The notes under the pieces are model-generated. The model was not told the DNA's origin, made no database searches, and saw only the letters and a list, made by a program, of their open reading frames with translations. This document shows positions 53,223-64,000 of a DNA stretch of 64,000 bases, one piece after another; positions within the stretch are counted from its first letter, which is position 1, and each line of letters opens with the position of its first letter. Both the position numbers and the translations under genes were made by a program. The stretch spans positions 62,001-126,000 of the forward strand of contig NC_018944.1 of NCBI RefSeq assembly GCF_000304475.1. Direction: 5' to 3'. This DNA comes from Kazachstania africana CBS 2517. Its lineage: Eukaryota; Ascomycota; Saccharomycetes; Saccharomycetales; Saccharomycetaceae.

Positions 53223-53341
53223 CCCATCATCCATTGATCATTTCATTTTGTCATTCTTTTTATCTTGTATTCTTTCTCTCTTTCTCTTGTTAATTCACCA
53301 TCTCCCAAACAAGCTCTTATACACTAATTAACACATATACA

Positions 53342-53815
53342 ATGGCTGAAGAAGAACACAATTTCGAAGTTGCTGACGCTGGTTCCTCCGCTACTTACCC
53401 AATGCAATGTTCCGCTTTGAGAAAAAACGGTTTCGTCGTCATTAAAGGTAGACCATGTAAAATTATTGATATGTCCACTTCTAAAACCGGTAAGCACGGT
53501 CACGCTAAAGTCCATTTAGTCGCTACCGATATTTTCACCGGTAAAAAATTAGAAGATTTATCTCCATCCACTCACAACATGGAATGTCCAAACGTTAAGA
53601 GAACTGAATTCCAATTATTAGACATTGATGACGGTTTCTTATCTTTAATGACCATGGATGGTGAAACTAAAGATGATGTCAAAGCCCCAGAAGGTGAATT
53701 AGGTGAAACTATGCAAGCTGCTTTTGATGATGGTAAGGACTTAATGGTCACCGTTATCTCAGCCATGGGTGAAGAAGCTGCTATCTCTTTCAAAGAAGCC
53801 GCTAGAGCTGATTAA
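53342..53815 (+). CDS. HYP2: Translation factor eIF5A (hypusine-containing)
   Basis: eIF5A relieves ribosome stalling, especially at polyproline stretches, and aids termination. The 157-residue protein matches Hyp2/Anb1 at the same length. It has an acidic N terminus, an SH3-like domain with the hypusination loop [12 protein letters not shown] (target Lys51), and an OB-fold C-terminal domain. Very strong codon bias (mostly GGT, GCT, AGA, TCC) marks it as one of the most expressed genes in the window. HYP2 and ANB1 are the aerobic and hypoxic ohnologues in S. cerevisiae. Proteins cannot separate them, and HYP2 is chosen from context (RAD23, MCM3). Confidence 0.95.
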   Translation: MAEEEHNFEVADAGSSATYPMQCSALRKNGFVVIKGRPCKIIDMSTSKTGKHGHAKVHLVATDIFTGKKLEDLSPSTHNMECPNVKRTEFQLLDIDDGFLSLMTMDGETKDDVKAPEGELGETMQAAFDDGKDLMVTVISAMGEEAAISFKEAARAD

Positions 53816-54254
53816 TAGGTATTAGAGATATCTCTTTTTACCTTTTACTCCATTGCATATTTATTAAAAACCTTTTTTATATCACTTATTTATCTACATT
53901 CAAATATATATACTATATCAGAGAATAATATCTTTTCATATTGAAGCCATATTTTTTTTTAACATTTTGGTACATCCTTGTTATTTTGATGTTTCACTTG
54001 TTCGTTTCATCCAGCACGAGAAGTGAAGGACATATCAGAGTGAAAACTACTTAGAAAGATACTAAGTATAAGAAAAATTAGCTTTTGTCCCCTGTAAATC
54101 GCAAAAAAAAACAGTAGGGTACTTTCTAATGACGTTAACAGTTGTATCAGATTCCAATCTTAGCCACATCTATTCATAGATTTTAAGAGCCGTGATTGAG
54201 AAAACAATCTATCAGTTATAAAAGCGAACTTAAAGCTTAATTCTACATTAGTAT
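53816..54254. other. HYP2-tRNA-Ser intergenic region
   Basis: 439 bp of AT-rich HYP2 3' sequence and tRNA upstream flank. MTC7, present here in S. cerevisiae, has no counterpart. I see nothing else. Confidence 0.4.
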
Positions 54255-54336
54255 GGCAACTTGGCCGAGTGGTTAAGGCGAAAGATTAGAAATCTTTTGG
54301 GCTCTGCCCGCGCAGGTTCGAGTCCTGCAGTTGTCG
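54255..54336 (+). tRNA. tS(AGA): tRNA-Ser (AGA anticodon)
   Basis: An 82-nt class II tRNA nearly identical to yeast tRNA-Ser(AGA). Acceptor GGCAACT pairs with AGTTGTC, with discriminator G. The A box is TGGCCGAGTGG, anticodon AGA is at 54288-54290 in GATTAGAAATC, the variable arm is long (TGGGCTCTGCCCGCG), and the B box is GGTTCGAGTCC. No intron is present. A T-run follows at 54340 as a terminator. Confidence 0.97.
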
Positions 54337-54385
54337 TTATTTTTTCACTCCCACACACAAAATTTTTGCAAAAAATTTTTTTTTC

Positions 54386-54411
54386 ACGCGTTTAATTTCC
54401 CAAAATGGAAA
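54386..54411. promoter_or_regulatory. MCB and Mcm1/ECB-type sites upstream of MCM3
   Basis: ACGCGT at 54386-54391 is an exact MluI cell-cycle box (MBF). Five bases later, TTTCCCAAAATGGAAA (54396-54411) contains a CC-N6-GG Mcm1 core inside the early-cell-cycle-box form TTTCCC-N5-GGAAA. MCM genes in S. cerevisiae are M/G1-induced through ECB sites, so this placement 208-233 bp upstream of MCM3 is sensible. Confidence 0.7.
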
Positions 54412-54573
54412 TTATTTTTGTAATTACTTTTCCCAATTCAGAAATCTGATTTAAGATTGGTCTAAATTTCCCTTTTCGGCATAATTGCCATGTATACCGT
54501 CTAAACTTTCCAAATTAAATTTTCTGTATTTTCGAGATATATATTACAAGATAGGTTTAATCACGTCAAGTAG

Positions 54574-57558
<2,985 letters not shown>

Positions 57559-57920
57559 TCCTGTATATATAGTTATCTTATATATAATGTGTATCAAGTT
57601 GTACTATACCTTTTACTACGACAACGTTCGCTTCGAAAATAATTCCACATTCTAAGTGGCTTCTTTTAGTGGTAGCCCCAAAATTTGTAGCTCTTTGACT
57701 CTCAGTTCATATTTGGCATGAAAAGTGTTGATATTTTTATTATATGGAACTTTGGCGAACAAAGTGGCAACATCGATTTTTTTTTCCATATGGCGAAGTG
57801 TTCTAGAAAAAAAAAGTCAGTTCTACTTAACGTTGGAGTTAAACAGCTCTTGTTATAATTTGGCTACTAATCCAATTCAGCTACTCATAGTACTTCCACT
57901 CCTTAGATTTATTACTGCAA
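57559..57920. promoter_or_regulatory. MCM3-SPF1 intergenic region
   Basis: 362 bp between tandem genes, with T-runs and a GTGGCAAC word near 57763 related to the GTGGCAAA motif seen elsewhere in the window. No gene. Confidence 0.4.
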
Positions 57921-60900
57921 ATGACAGAAAAATCATTTGTGAGTAGTCCTCTAGTGAGGGACTCTGTTCTATTGGTACCCAAGCCGCTTACGTCAAGACC
58001 TTATACTTGGCCATTTTTTCCATTATATGGTACTTTTGCTCATATTTACTTCCGTCAATATGATCGTTATATCAAGGGGCCTGAGTGGACTTTCGTTTAC
58101 CTCGGCGCACTTATTTCTTTGAACATTTTAGTTCTTTTAATGCCTGCTTGGAATGTGAAGGTTGCATCCAGGTTTAATTACGATACTGTGAGAACTATTA
58201 ATGAAGCAACTCACATCCTTATCTATACCACTCCAAACAATGGTGCCGATGATATTGTCGAAATACAGAGAGTCAGTGAATCTGGTACTCTACAGACTTT
58301 CTTTCAATTTCAAAAGAAAAGATTTTTATGGAATGAAGATGAACAGCTCTTCTCATCTCCAAAATTTTTGGTTGACGAATCTCCAAAGATAAGAGACTTT
58401 CAGCAATGTAAGGGCCATTCTGGTGATCTAACCCACGAAAAAAGATTATATGGTGAAAATTCTTTTGACATTCCTGTCCCAACTTTTATGGAATTATATA
58501 AAGAGCACGCTGTTGCACCATTATTCGTTTTTCAAATTTTCTGTGTTGCCTTGTGGCTATTAGATGAATTCTGGTACTTTTCCTTCTTCAATCTGTTCAT
58601 GATTCTCTCAATGGAAGCCGCTGCTGTCTTTCAACGTTTACAAGCGTTAAAGGAGTTCAGAACAATGGGTGTCAAGCCATACGATATTAATGTTTATAGA
58701 GATGGTCAATGGATTACAACTAAAACCGACCAATTACTACCTATGGATCTAGTTTCTATTACCAGAACAGCTGAAGATTCTGCTATGCCATGTGATTTAA
58801 TTCTTGTTGACGGCGCATGTATCGTCAATGAAGCAATGTTATCCGGTGAATCTACTCCATTATTAAAGGAATCGATCAAGTTACGTCCTTCAGAGGACGA
58901 CCTACAATTAGATGGTCTCGATAAAATCTCTGTTTTACATGGTGGTACTAAAGTATTACAAGTTACTCCTTCTGAACACAAACATAACAACATCCCAGCT
59001 CCTCCGGATGGAGGGGTCTTAGCTGTTGCTACAAAGACAGGTTTTGAAACTTCTCAAGGTTCTTTAGTCCGTGTTATGATTTACTCGGCTGAACGTGTTT
59101 CTGTCGATAACAAAGAAGCTTTAATGTTTATCCTATTCCTCTTGATTTTTGCTGTCATTGCCTCATGGTATGTCTGGGTCGAAGGTACTAAAATGGGTAG
59201 AATCCAATCCAAATTAATTCTAGACTGTATCTTAATTTTAACCTCCGTCGTCCCACCCGAACTTCCAATGGAATTAACTATGGCTGTTAACAGTTCTTTG
59301 GCTGCATTATCTAAATTTTATGTCTATTGTACAGAGCCTTTTAGAATCCCATTTGCTGGTAGAATTGATGTTTGTTGTTTCGATAAAACAGGTACTCTTA
59401 CTGGGGAAGATTTAGTTTTTGAAGGTTTAGCTGGTCTTACAGCAGGCGAAGAAAATGTTCACCACTTATATAAAACCGATGAAGCTCCTGAAAGCACCAT
59501 TTTAGTCATTGGTGCAGCTCATGCCCTAGTGAAATTGGATGATGGTGAAATTGTCGGTGATCCAATGGAAAAAGCTACTTTGAAGGCAATGTCATGGAAA
59601 GTTGAAGGTAAAGATGTTACGACTAGAGAAAATACAGGTAAACTCCAAATTTTACGTCGTTTCCAATTTTCTTCTGCTTTAAAAAGATCATCCTCAATTG
59701 CTAACTACAACAACAGACTTTTTTCTGCAGTTAAAGGTGCTCCTGAAACTATTCGCGAGAGATTAACTTCTGTCCCTGAAAATTATGATAGTGTATACAA
59801 GTCCTTTACCCGTGCTGGTTCTAGAGTCTTAGCTCTTGCATCTAAAGAATTACCAAAGATGTCCCAAGGTAAAATTGATGACTTAGAACGTGAAGATGTT
59901 GAATCTGGTTTAGAATTTAACGGTTTTTTGATTTTCCACTGTCCTTTGAAGGATGACGCCATTGAAACTATCAAAATGTTAAATGAATCATCTCACCGTT
60001 CTATAATGATTACTGGTGATAATCCCCTAACCGCTGTCCATGTCGCCAAAGAAGTCGCTATTGTCGATGGAGAAACTTTAATTCTAGATAAAGTCAATGA
60101 AGCTTCTGATGATAATATATTAATTTTCCGCAACGTGGAAGAAACTATTTCCATTCCTTTTGATCCTTCTAAGGACAGTTTTACTAAGGCTGAAATATTT
60201 GATAAGTATGATGTTGCTGTAACCGGTTATGCTCTCTCTGCTCTAAGCGATCATGAAGAATTGAGGGAATTGATTCGCCATACTTGGGTCTATGCGCGTG
60301 TTTCACCAAGTCAGAAAGAATTCATTTTGAATGAACTAAAAGATATGGGATATCAAACATTGATGTGTGGTGATGGTACAAATGATGTCGGTGCTTTGAA
60401 GCAAGCTCATGTTGGTATTGCTCTACTAAACGGTACCGAGGAAGGTTTGAAAAAAATTGCTGAGCAACGTAGAAATGATAATATGAAGGCCATGTATGAA
60501 AAACAGCGCGCTTTCGTTGTTAAATGGGGTCAGCCTGAACCTCCACTTCCTGAATTAATTGCTCATTTATACCCCCCTGGTCGTAATAATCCGCATTATT
60601 TGAAAGCTATCGAAAAAATGGGAACTGTAATCACTCCTGAAATTAGAAAGAAGGTTGCTGAGGCCAACGCAAAACCAATTGAGGTAAAACCCGTTGAAGG
60701 TACACCTGCTAAACCAAGTGGTAAAGAATTAGCTTCTATGCTTTTAGATAGAGCCGGGGAAGCTGAAAGTGAAGAGGCTCCAACTTTGAAACTTGGTGAT
60801 GCATCTTGTGCGGCACCCTTCACATCTAAATTAGCCAACGTTTCTGCTGTCACAAACATCATTCGTCAAGGTCGTTGCGCTCTTGTCAACACAATCCAAA

Positions 60901-61574
60901 TGTATAAGATCTTAGCACTAAACTGTTTGATTAGTGCATACTCTTTATCTATTATCTATATGGCTGGTGTTAAATTTGGTGATGGTCAAGCAACTACTTC
61001 AGGTATCCTCTTATCCGTTTGTTTCTTGAGTATTTCTCGTGGTAAGCCAATTAAAAAACTATCTAAGCAAAGACCACAAAAAGGTATTTTCAATGTATAC
61101 ATTATGGGGTCAATTCTTTCCCAATTTGCCGTGCATATTGGAACCTTAGTCTACATTACAACGGAGATTTACAAATTGGAGCCAAGAGAACCACAAGTTG
61201 ATTTAGAAAAGGAGTTTGCTCCATCATTATTGAATACTGGTATCTTCATCATACAATTAGTTCAACAAGTTTCTACATTTGCTGTTAACTACCAAGGTGA
61301 ACCATTCAGAGAAAACATCAGAAATAACAAAGGCATGTGGTATGGTCTATTGGGTGTTACCGGATTAGCTTTTGCTAGTGCCTCCGAATTCATGCCAGAA
61401 TTGAATGAAGCAATGAAGTTTGTACCAATGGATGATCTATTCAAATTCAAATTGACTACGACTTTAGCCGTTGATTTTGCCGGCTGTTGGGCTGCAGAAC
61501 AATTTTTCAAATATATGTTCATGGATGACAAGCCAGCTGATATCACAATTCACAAAGTCAAAATCGCGGCTTGA
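57921..61574 (+). CDS. SPF1: ER P5A-type ATPase Spf1
   Basis: P5A ATPase that removes mis-inserted tail-anchored and moderately hydrophobic helices from the ER membrane. The 1217-residue protein (S. cerevisiae 1215) has two N-terminal hydrophobic segments, the actuator motif SGES, and the P5A signature PPELPMELTMAVN in the membrane domain. The phosphorylated Asp is at 488 in DKTGTLTGE, followed by the hinge MCGDGTNDVGALKQ. A large hydrophilic insertion typical of P5A pumps comes before the last membrane segments. The Met at 57921 is retained because the following MTEKSFVSSPLVRDS precedes the first membrane helices at a normal distance. Codon use is biased as for an abundant protein. Confidence 0.97.
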   Translation: MTEKSFVSSPLVRDSVLLVPKPLTSRPYTWPFFPLYGTFAHIYFRQYDRYIKGPEWTFVYLGALISLNILVLLMPAWNVKVASRFNYDTVRTINEATHILIYTTPNNGADDIVEIQRVSESGTLQTFFQFQKKRFLWNEDEQLFSSPKFLVDESPKIRDFQQCKGHSGDLTHEKRLYGENSFDIPVPTFMELYKEHAVAPLFVFQIFCVALWLLDEFWYFSFFNLFMILSMEAAAVFQRLQALKEFRTMGVKPYDINVYRDGQWITTKTDQLLPMDLVSITRTAEDSAMPCDLILVDGACIVNEAMLSGESTPLLKESIKLRPSEDDLQLDGLDKISVLHGGTKVLQVTPSEHKHNNIPAPPDGGVLAVATKTGFETSQGSLVRVMIYSAERVSVDNKEALMFILFLLIFAVIASWYVWVEGTKMGRIQSKLILDCILILTSVVPPELPMELTMAVNSSLAALSKFYVYCTEPFRIPFAGRIDVCCFDKTGTLTGEDLVFEGLAGLTAGEENVHHLYKTDEAPESTILVIGAAHALVKLDDGEIVGDPMEKATLKAMSWKVEGKDVTTRENTGKLQILRRFQFSSALKRSSSIANYNNRLFSAVKGAPETIRERLTSVPENYDSVYKSFTRAGSRVLALASKELPKMSQGKIDDLEREDVESGLEFNGFLIFHCPLKDDAIETIKMLNESSHRSIMITGDNPLTAVHVAKEVAIVDGETLILDKVNEASDDNILIFRNVEETISIPFDPSKDSFTKAEIFDKYDVAVTGYALSALSDHEELRELIRHTWVYARVSPSQKEFILNELKDMGYQTLMCGDGTNDVGALKQAHVGIALLNGTEEGLKKIAEQRRNDNMKAMYEKQRAFVVKWGQPEPPLPELIAHLYPPGRNNPHYLKAIEKMGTVITPEIRKKVAEANAKPIEVKPVEGTPAKPSGKELASMLLDRAGEAESEEAPTLKLGDASCAAPFTSKLANVSAVTNIIRQGRCALVNTIQMYKILALNCLISAYSLSIIYMAGVKFGDGQATTSGILLSVCFLSISRGKPIKKLSKQRPQKGIFNVYIMGSILSQFAVHIGTLVYITTEIYKLEPREPQVDLEKEFAPSLLNTGIFIIQLVQQVSTFAVNYQGEPFRENIRNNKGMWYGLLGVTGLAFASASEFMPELNEAMKFVPMDDLFKFKLTTTLAVDFAGCWAAEQFFKYMFMDDKPADITIHKVKIAA

Positions 61575-62020
61575 TTAACATAAATTTCTTTTAAATATTA
61601 TACTAAGTTTATATAGAGTTTCGAATCTTAGAAATTTTCAACCTAAAAATTTTGAGCTTGTGAATCTTCACTTACAGGAATTCACAAAAAACCTTTGAGA
61701 GAACCACAATGTTGGATAAGCACCACAGGTTTCTCATCATAATAACATCAACTCATAACAGGGAGTTACAATCCATGAAAATTGCTTTGCTTTCAAGTTC
61801 ATATATCTAGAACGATTGTAGCCTGTTGTAAAGTATTGGATCAGGCTAATGGAATGAGTTTAACTAAGAGAATGCTGATATTACAATATAATATGTTGAC
61901 ATAAGGCGTTATGTTATTACTCAGTATGTAAATTAGAGTATATAGAATAGAATGTCCATATTCTATGAAAATAGGCATAGAGTCTATTGAATGCAAGAAG
62001 GGCGTAGCCACGAAGAAAAT
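61575..62020. other. Convergent SPF1-BUD16 intergenic region
   Basis: 446 bp of AT-rich 3' flanking sequence. ECM10, which lies here in S. cerevisiae, is absent, and I see no remnant of an Hsp70 frame. Confidence 0.45.
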
Positions 62021-62980
62021 CTATAACTTTTTATAAATATATTTTTCAACACATACAGATGACGAATCATTGGTAACCTTTGTGGAAAAACCATAAAGAT
62101 CTTTGCTCTCTATGATCCTTAGTTCCATTTCTTTCATCCCCTCCACGACTCCCATTTTAGCCACTGTTGCCTTTGAAGCAAAGCTTCTTGTAACATGTAA
62201 CACTTTTTGAACAACTGTTATAACTTCATTAACCTGTTCTTCGAACTTTAAATCACTTTCTTTGTCGCTGATTAGCAATTTATGGATTCTATCTAACAGT
62301 AGTGCTGAAAATAAGTCACCAACGCCGGTAAAATAAGATTGAATTTGAGGTATGCGGTAAATAATTGCATCTTTATCCCGCATCGAGGCAACACAATAAA
62401 TGAAACCCTCATCATCAAATATTTTAGCGTCACATGAAGTGACAATAATTACAGGAATACTTTGATGTAAGGATTTCAGAGCAGATTTCAGATCTTCCTT
62501 TGAAGAAATTTTTTCACCACATAAAATTTCTAGTTCAAATTGATTTGGTGTTATTATATCGACAATGCCAGATAATGCCAATTTTCTATATTCAGGAATA
62601 ACATCATCGTTAACGTACATCTTACCTTCATCTCCCATAACGGGATCCATGAGCCAAATTGATTTAGGGTTTGATTTTTTATAATTAGTATAATGTGAAC
62701 CAACTACTTCAACACAATCCTTGTTCGGCAGATACCCAGAAAGAAGTCCATCATAATCGTGAGGAAAATTCCTAAAAAGGCCACTCAGTAGTTTTTTCAT
62801 TGTTTCATGGTCTGTTATACTGCCAAATACTTTATCCATACCATAGCCGGTATGATTCGAAAATTGGACTGTATTGCAACAATCCACATCCCATCCTAGA
62901 CACTGTAAAGGAAAAGTGGCTGCCTTGTTACCAACATAACCATGCACCACATGTGATTGAGTAGCTATCAAACGAGGCAT
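62021..62980 (-). CDS. BUD16: Pyridoxal kinase Bud16
   Basis: Phosphorylates pyridoxal, pyridoxine and pyridoxamine to give PLP, the cofactor of enzymes such as Gly1 encoded in this window. The first ATG at 62980 gives 319 residues (S. cerevisiae 312) starting MPRLIATQSHVVHGYVGNKAATFPLQ, the PdxK-family substrate loop. Ribokinase-fold motifs follow: WLMDPVMGDEG, the ATP-site region DIITPNQFELEIL, and the catalytic YFTGVGDLFSALLL with its GxGD aspartate. The upstream region carries a GGTGGCAAC word. Confidence 0.95.
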   Translation of the reverse strand: MPRLIATQSHVVHGYVGNKAATFPLQCLGWDVDCCNTVQFSNHTGYGMDKVFGSITDHETMKKLLSGLFRNFPHDYDGLLSGYLPNKDCVEVVGSHYTNYKKSNPKSIWLMDPVMGDEGKMYVNDDVIPEYRKLALSGIVDIITPNQFELEILCGEKISSKEDLKSALKSLHQSIPVIIVTSCDAKIFDDEGFIYCVASMRDKDAIIYRIPQIQSYFTGVGDLFSALLLDRIHKLLISDKESDLKFEEQVNEVITVVQKVLHVTRSFASKATVAKMGVVEGMKEMELRIIESKDLYGFSTKVTNDSSSVCVEKYIYKKL

Positions 62981-64000
62981 ATAAAGTAATTTTAATATCA
63001 AAAAAGTAGCAAATAACCTGCAATGGGGTTCCAGATCACAGTAATCTGTCTGATTTCCTTAGTATGCTCTTGCTTTTTTATATATGCTTCTCTCGAAGAT
63101 GTTTTCAGCATGAATCATTTTTTTTTTCCAATTTACGCAGTTTCTCGAAATCTTGAAGTGTCGATCAAACTGTGAATCAGGAACGACAGACTAACTTCTG
63201 ACTCTCCAATCCATACGTGACAGTAAGATACTCCGCGCAGCTACGGTGGCAACCTTAGTAGATGCTAATTAGATGAATTTGAAGCATCTGCCCTGAAAAG
63301 TAGGCGATGCCTGGCTATGGAATTATGGAAATGTCGTTTTTCGAAGGGTTGAAACTGGAAAATCTAGAAAAATAGGTGCAGAATGATTCCAGACGATGTT
63401 CGACTATCTGGTAGCCTGATCCTCTAATGCTCAGAGTTCTATTTTAAAAGGTTGCATCGGATGCATTCTGATGGCCATTTACAATAAACAGACGTAAATC
63501 GTACATTTCTCTCTACATGCTCTGTCGGGCCAATCTATGCAGCATTGTTTCCTTTCTTTTAAATTCCGATCCCAACTTTGCCTATTAGGAAAATTTCCTT
63601 CCCGTAGTGGGATTTCCTCTTTAATAATTTGGTCATAGATCGACTAATTTAGCAAGTGACTACTTAAATTGTTCTTCTATGCATCCATATCGTTCAAACA
63701 TCATTTCTGCCAGTAGGGATGATCGAAATGACCTTCATGGACATACCACGCCTTCCCAATTTATCTTTGTCGTTCAGCACCCTCTCAATACTTACATATT
63801 CCGTAACAACTCATTGGCCATTTATTCACTTTATAGAATGAAGGCAACAATTACAGATAGTCTTAAGTAACATACCTGGGCTAACCAATAAGAAAGCGCC
63901 AACACTAAACATGGGAGTGAAACTGTTCCAAATAAGTATTCGATGACTTAGCATCTATGAGCTCAAAAAAATATCTTCTAATATTGGGAATATTTTCAGT
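62981..64000. promoter_or_regulatory. BUD16 promoter and right end of window
   Basis: 1.02 kb with no credible gene. A T9-type run near 63120 and a PACE-like GGTGGCAAC at 63245-63253 sit on the BUD16 side. The rest is plain sequence, probably upstream of a gene beyond the window. The 63-codon frame at 63679-63870 lacks recognisable content. Confidence 0.4.

Larger units (their letters stand above)
52159..53341. promoter_or_regulatory. RAD23-HYP2 divergent region with many factor-site words
   Basis: 1.18 kb where S. cerevisiae has ANP1. No gene remains. Sites seen: Rpn4-type TTTCGCCACC (52252-52261); E-boxes CACGTG at 52318, 52353 and 52910; a Gcn4 palindrome TGAGTCA at 52423-52429; GTGGCAAA at 52514-52521 with two TGCCACA words just beyond (52532, 52544); and Reb1-type CGGGTAA at 52900-52906. 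Toward HYP2 come a (GA)n tract, a T-run and TATAAAAA at 53215-53222. Confidence 0.65.

Noticed and set aside
62981..63001. Seven-codon N-terminal extension of BUD16
   Set aside because: It begins with TTG, whereas the ATG at 62980 gives the conserved MPRLIATQSHVVHGY start.
63679..63870. 63-codon plus-strand frame near the right edge
   Set aside because: No recognisable motif; length is within chance expectation for 1 kb of non-coding DNA.

Overview
The window is a 64 kb stretch of nuclear chromosome from a budding yeast of the Saccharomycetaceae. Genes are AT-rich, compact and essentially intronless. Almost every protein can be matched by recognisable sequence to a Saccharomyces cerevisiae protein, usually at nearly the same length. 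Two nuclear tRNA genes are present, one with the short intron typical of yeast tRNA-Tyr. I see no virus, transposon, CRISPR array or bacterial-type system.

Layout, left to right. (1) 1-20.4 kb: RFC2, a TOR kinase, an MNN4-family LicD protein, a PTK-family kinase and PEX1, all on the minus strand. Then APS2 on plus, tRNA-Tyr(GUA), and a small Asn-rich gene like YML053C on minus. (2) 20.4-34.3 kb: a long intergenic region, then SUR7, GAL80 (with a Gal4-type site upstream), RSE1, GSF2, PRM6 and PRP39. (3) 34.3-64 kb: TCA17, FRD1, GLY1, IES6, a YEL043W-like ER protein, GDA1, NAD(H) kinase, UTR2, CYC7, UTR4, RAD23, HYP2 (eIF5A), tRNA-Ser(AGA), MCM3, SPF1 and BUD16, ending in about 1 kb with no gene.

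The gene order is informative. As I recall the S. cerevisiae map, these genes lie on four segments: chromosome X (YJR068W to YJR047C), XI (YKL203C to YKL197C), XIII (YML053C to YML046W) and V (YEL048C to YEL029C). The whole window runs colinear with, and consistently oriented to, the chromosome X segment. The XI, XIII and V segments supply the interleaved sister copies. Many genes found only on chromosome X (YAE1, ARP3, CCT5, CBF1, CDC8, HIT1, RAD7, ISY1) are absent, so this looks like one of two homoeologous tracks in a post-whole-genome-duplication yeast other than S. cerevisiae. RFC2 and APS2 were retained on the opposite track from S. cerevisiae. Species cannot be fixed from this window.

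The genes are mostly housekeeping and do not form one pathway: replication (RFC2, MCM3), TORC signalling, splicing (RSE1, PRP39), peroxisome and vesicle traffic (PEX1, APS2, TCA17), wall and glycosylation (MNN4-like, GDA1, UTR2), ER (SPF1, GSF2, YEL043W-like), cofactor metabolism (NADK, BUD16, FRD1, GLY1, UTR4), and translation (HYP2). I found no previously undescribed system. The leads worth a second look are the interleaved synteny, the GAL80 Gal4 site, a candidate 3' intron in the YEL043W-like gene, a recurrent GTGGCAAA promoter motif, repeat-rich GC islands, and a diverged TOR catalytic loop.
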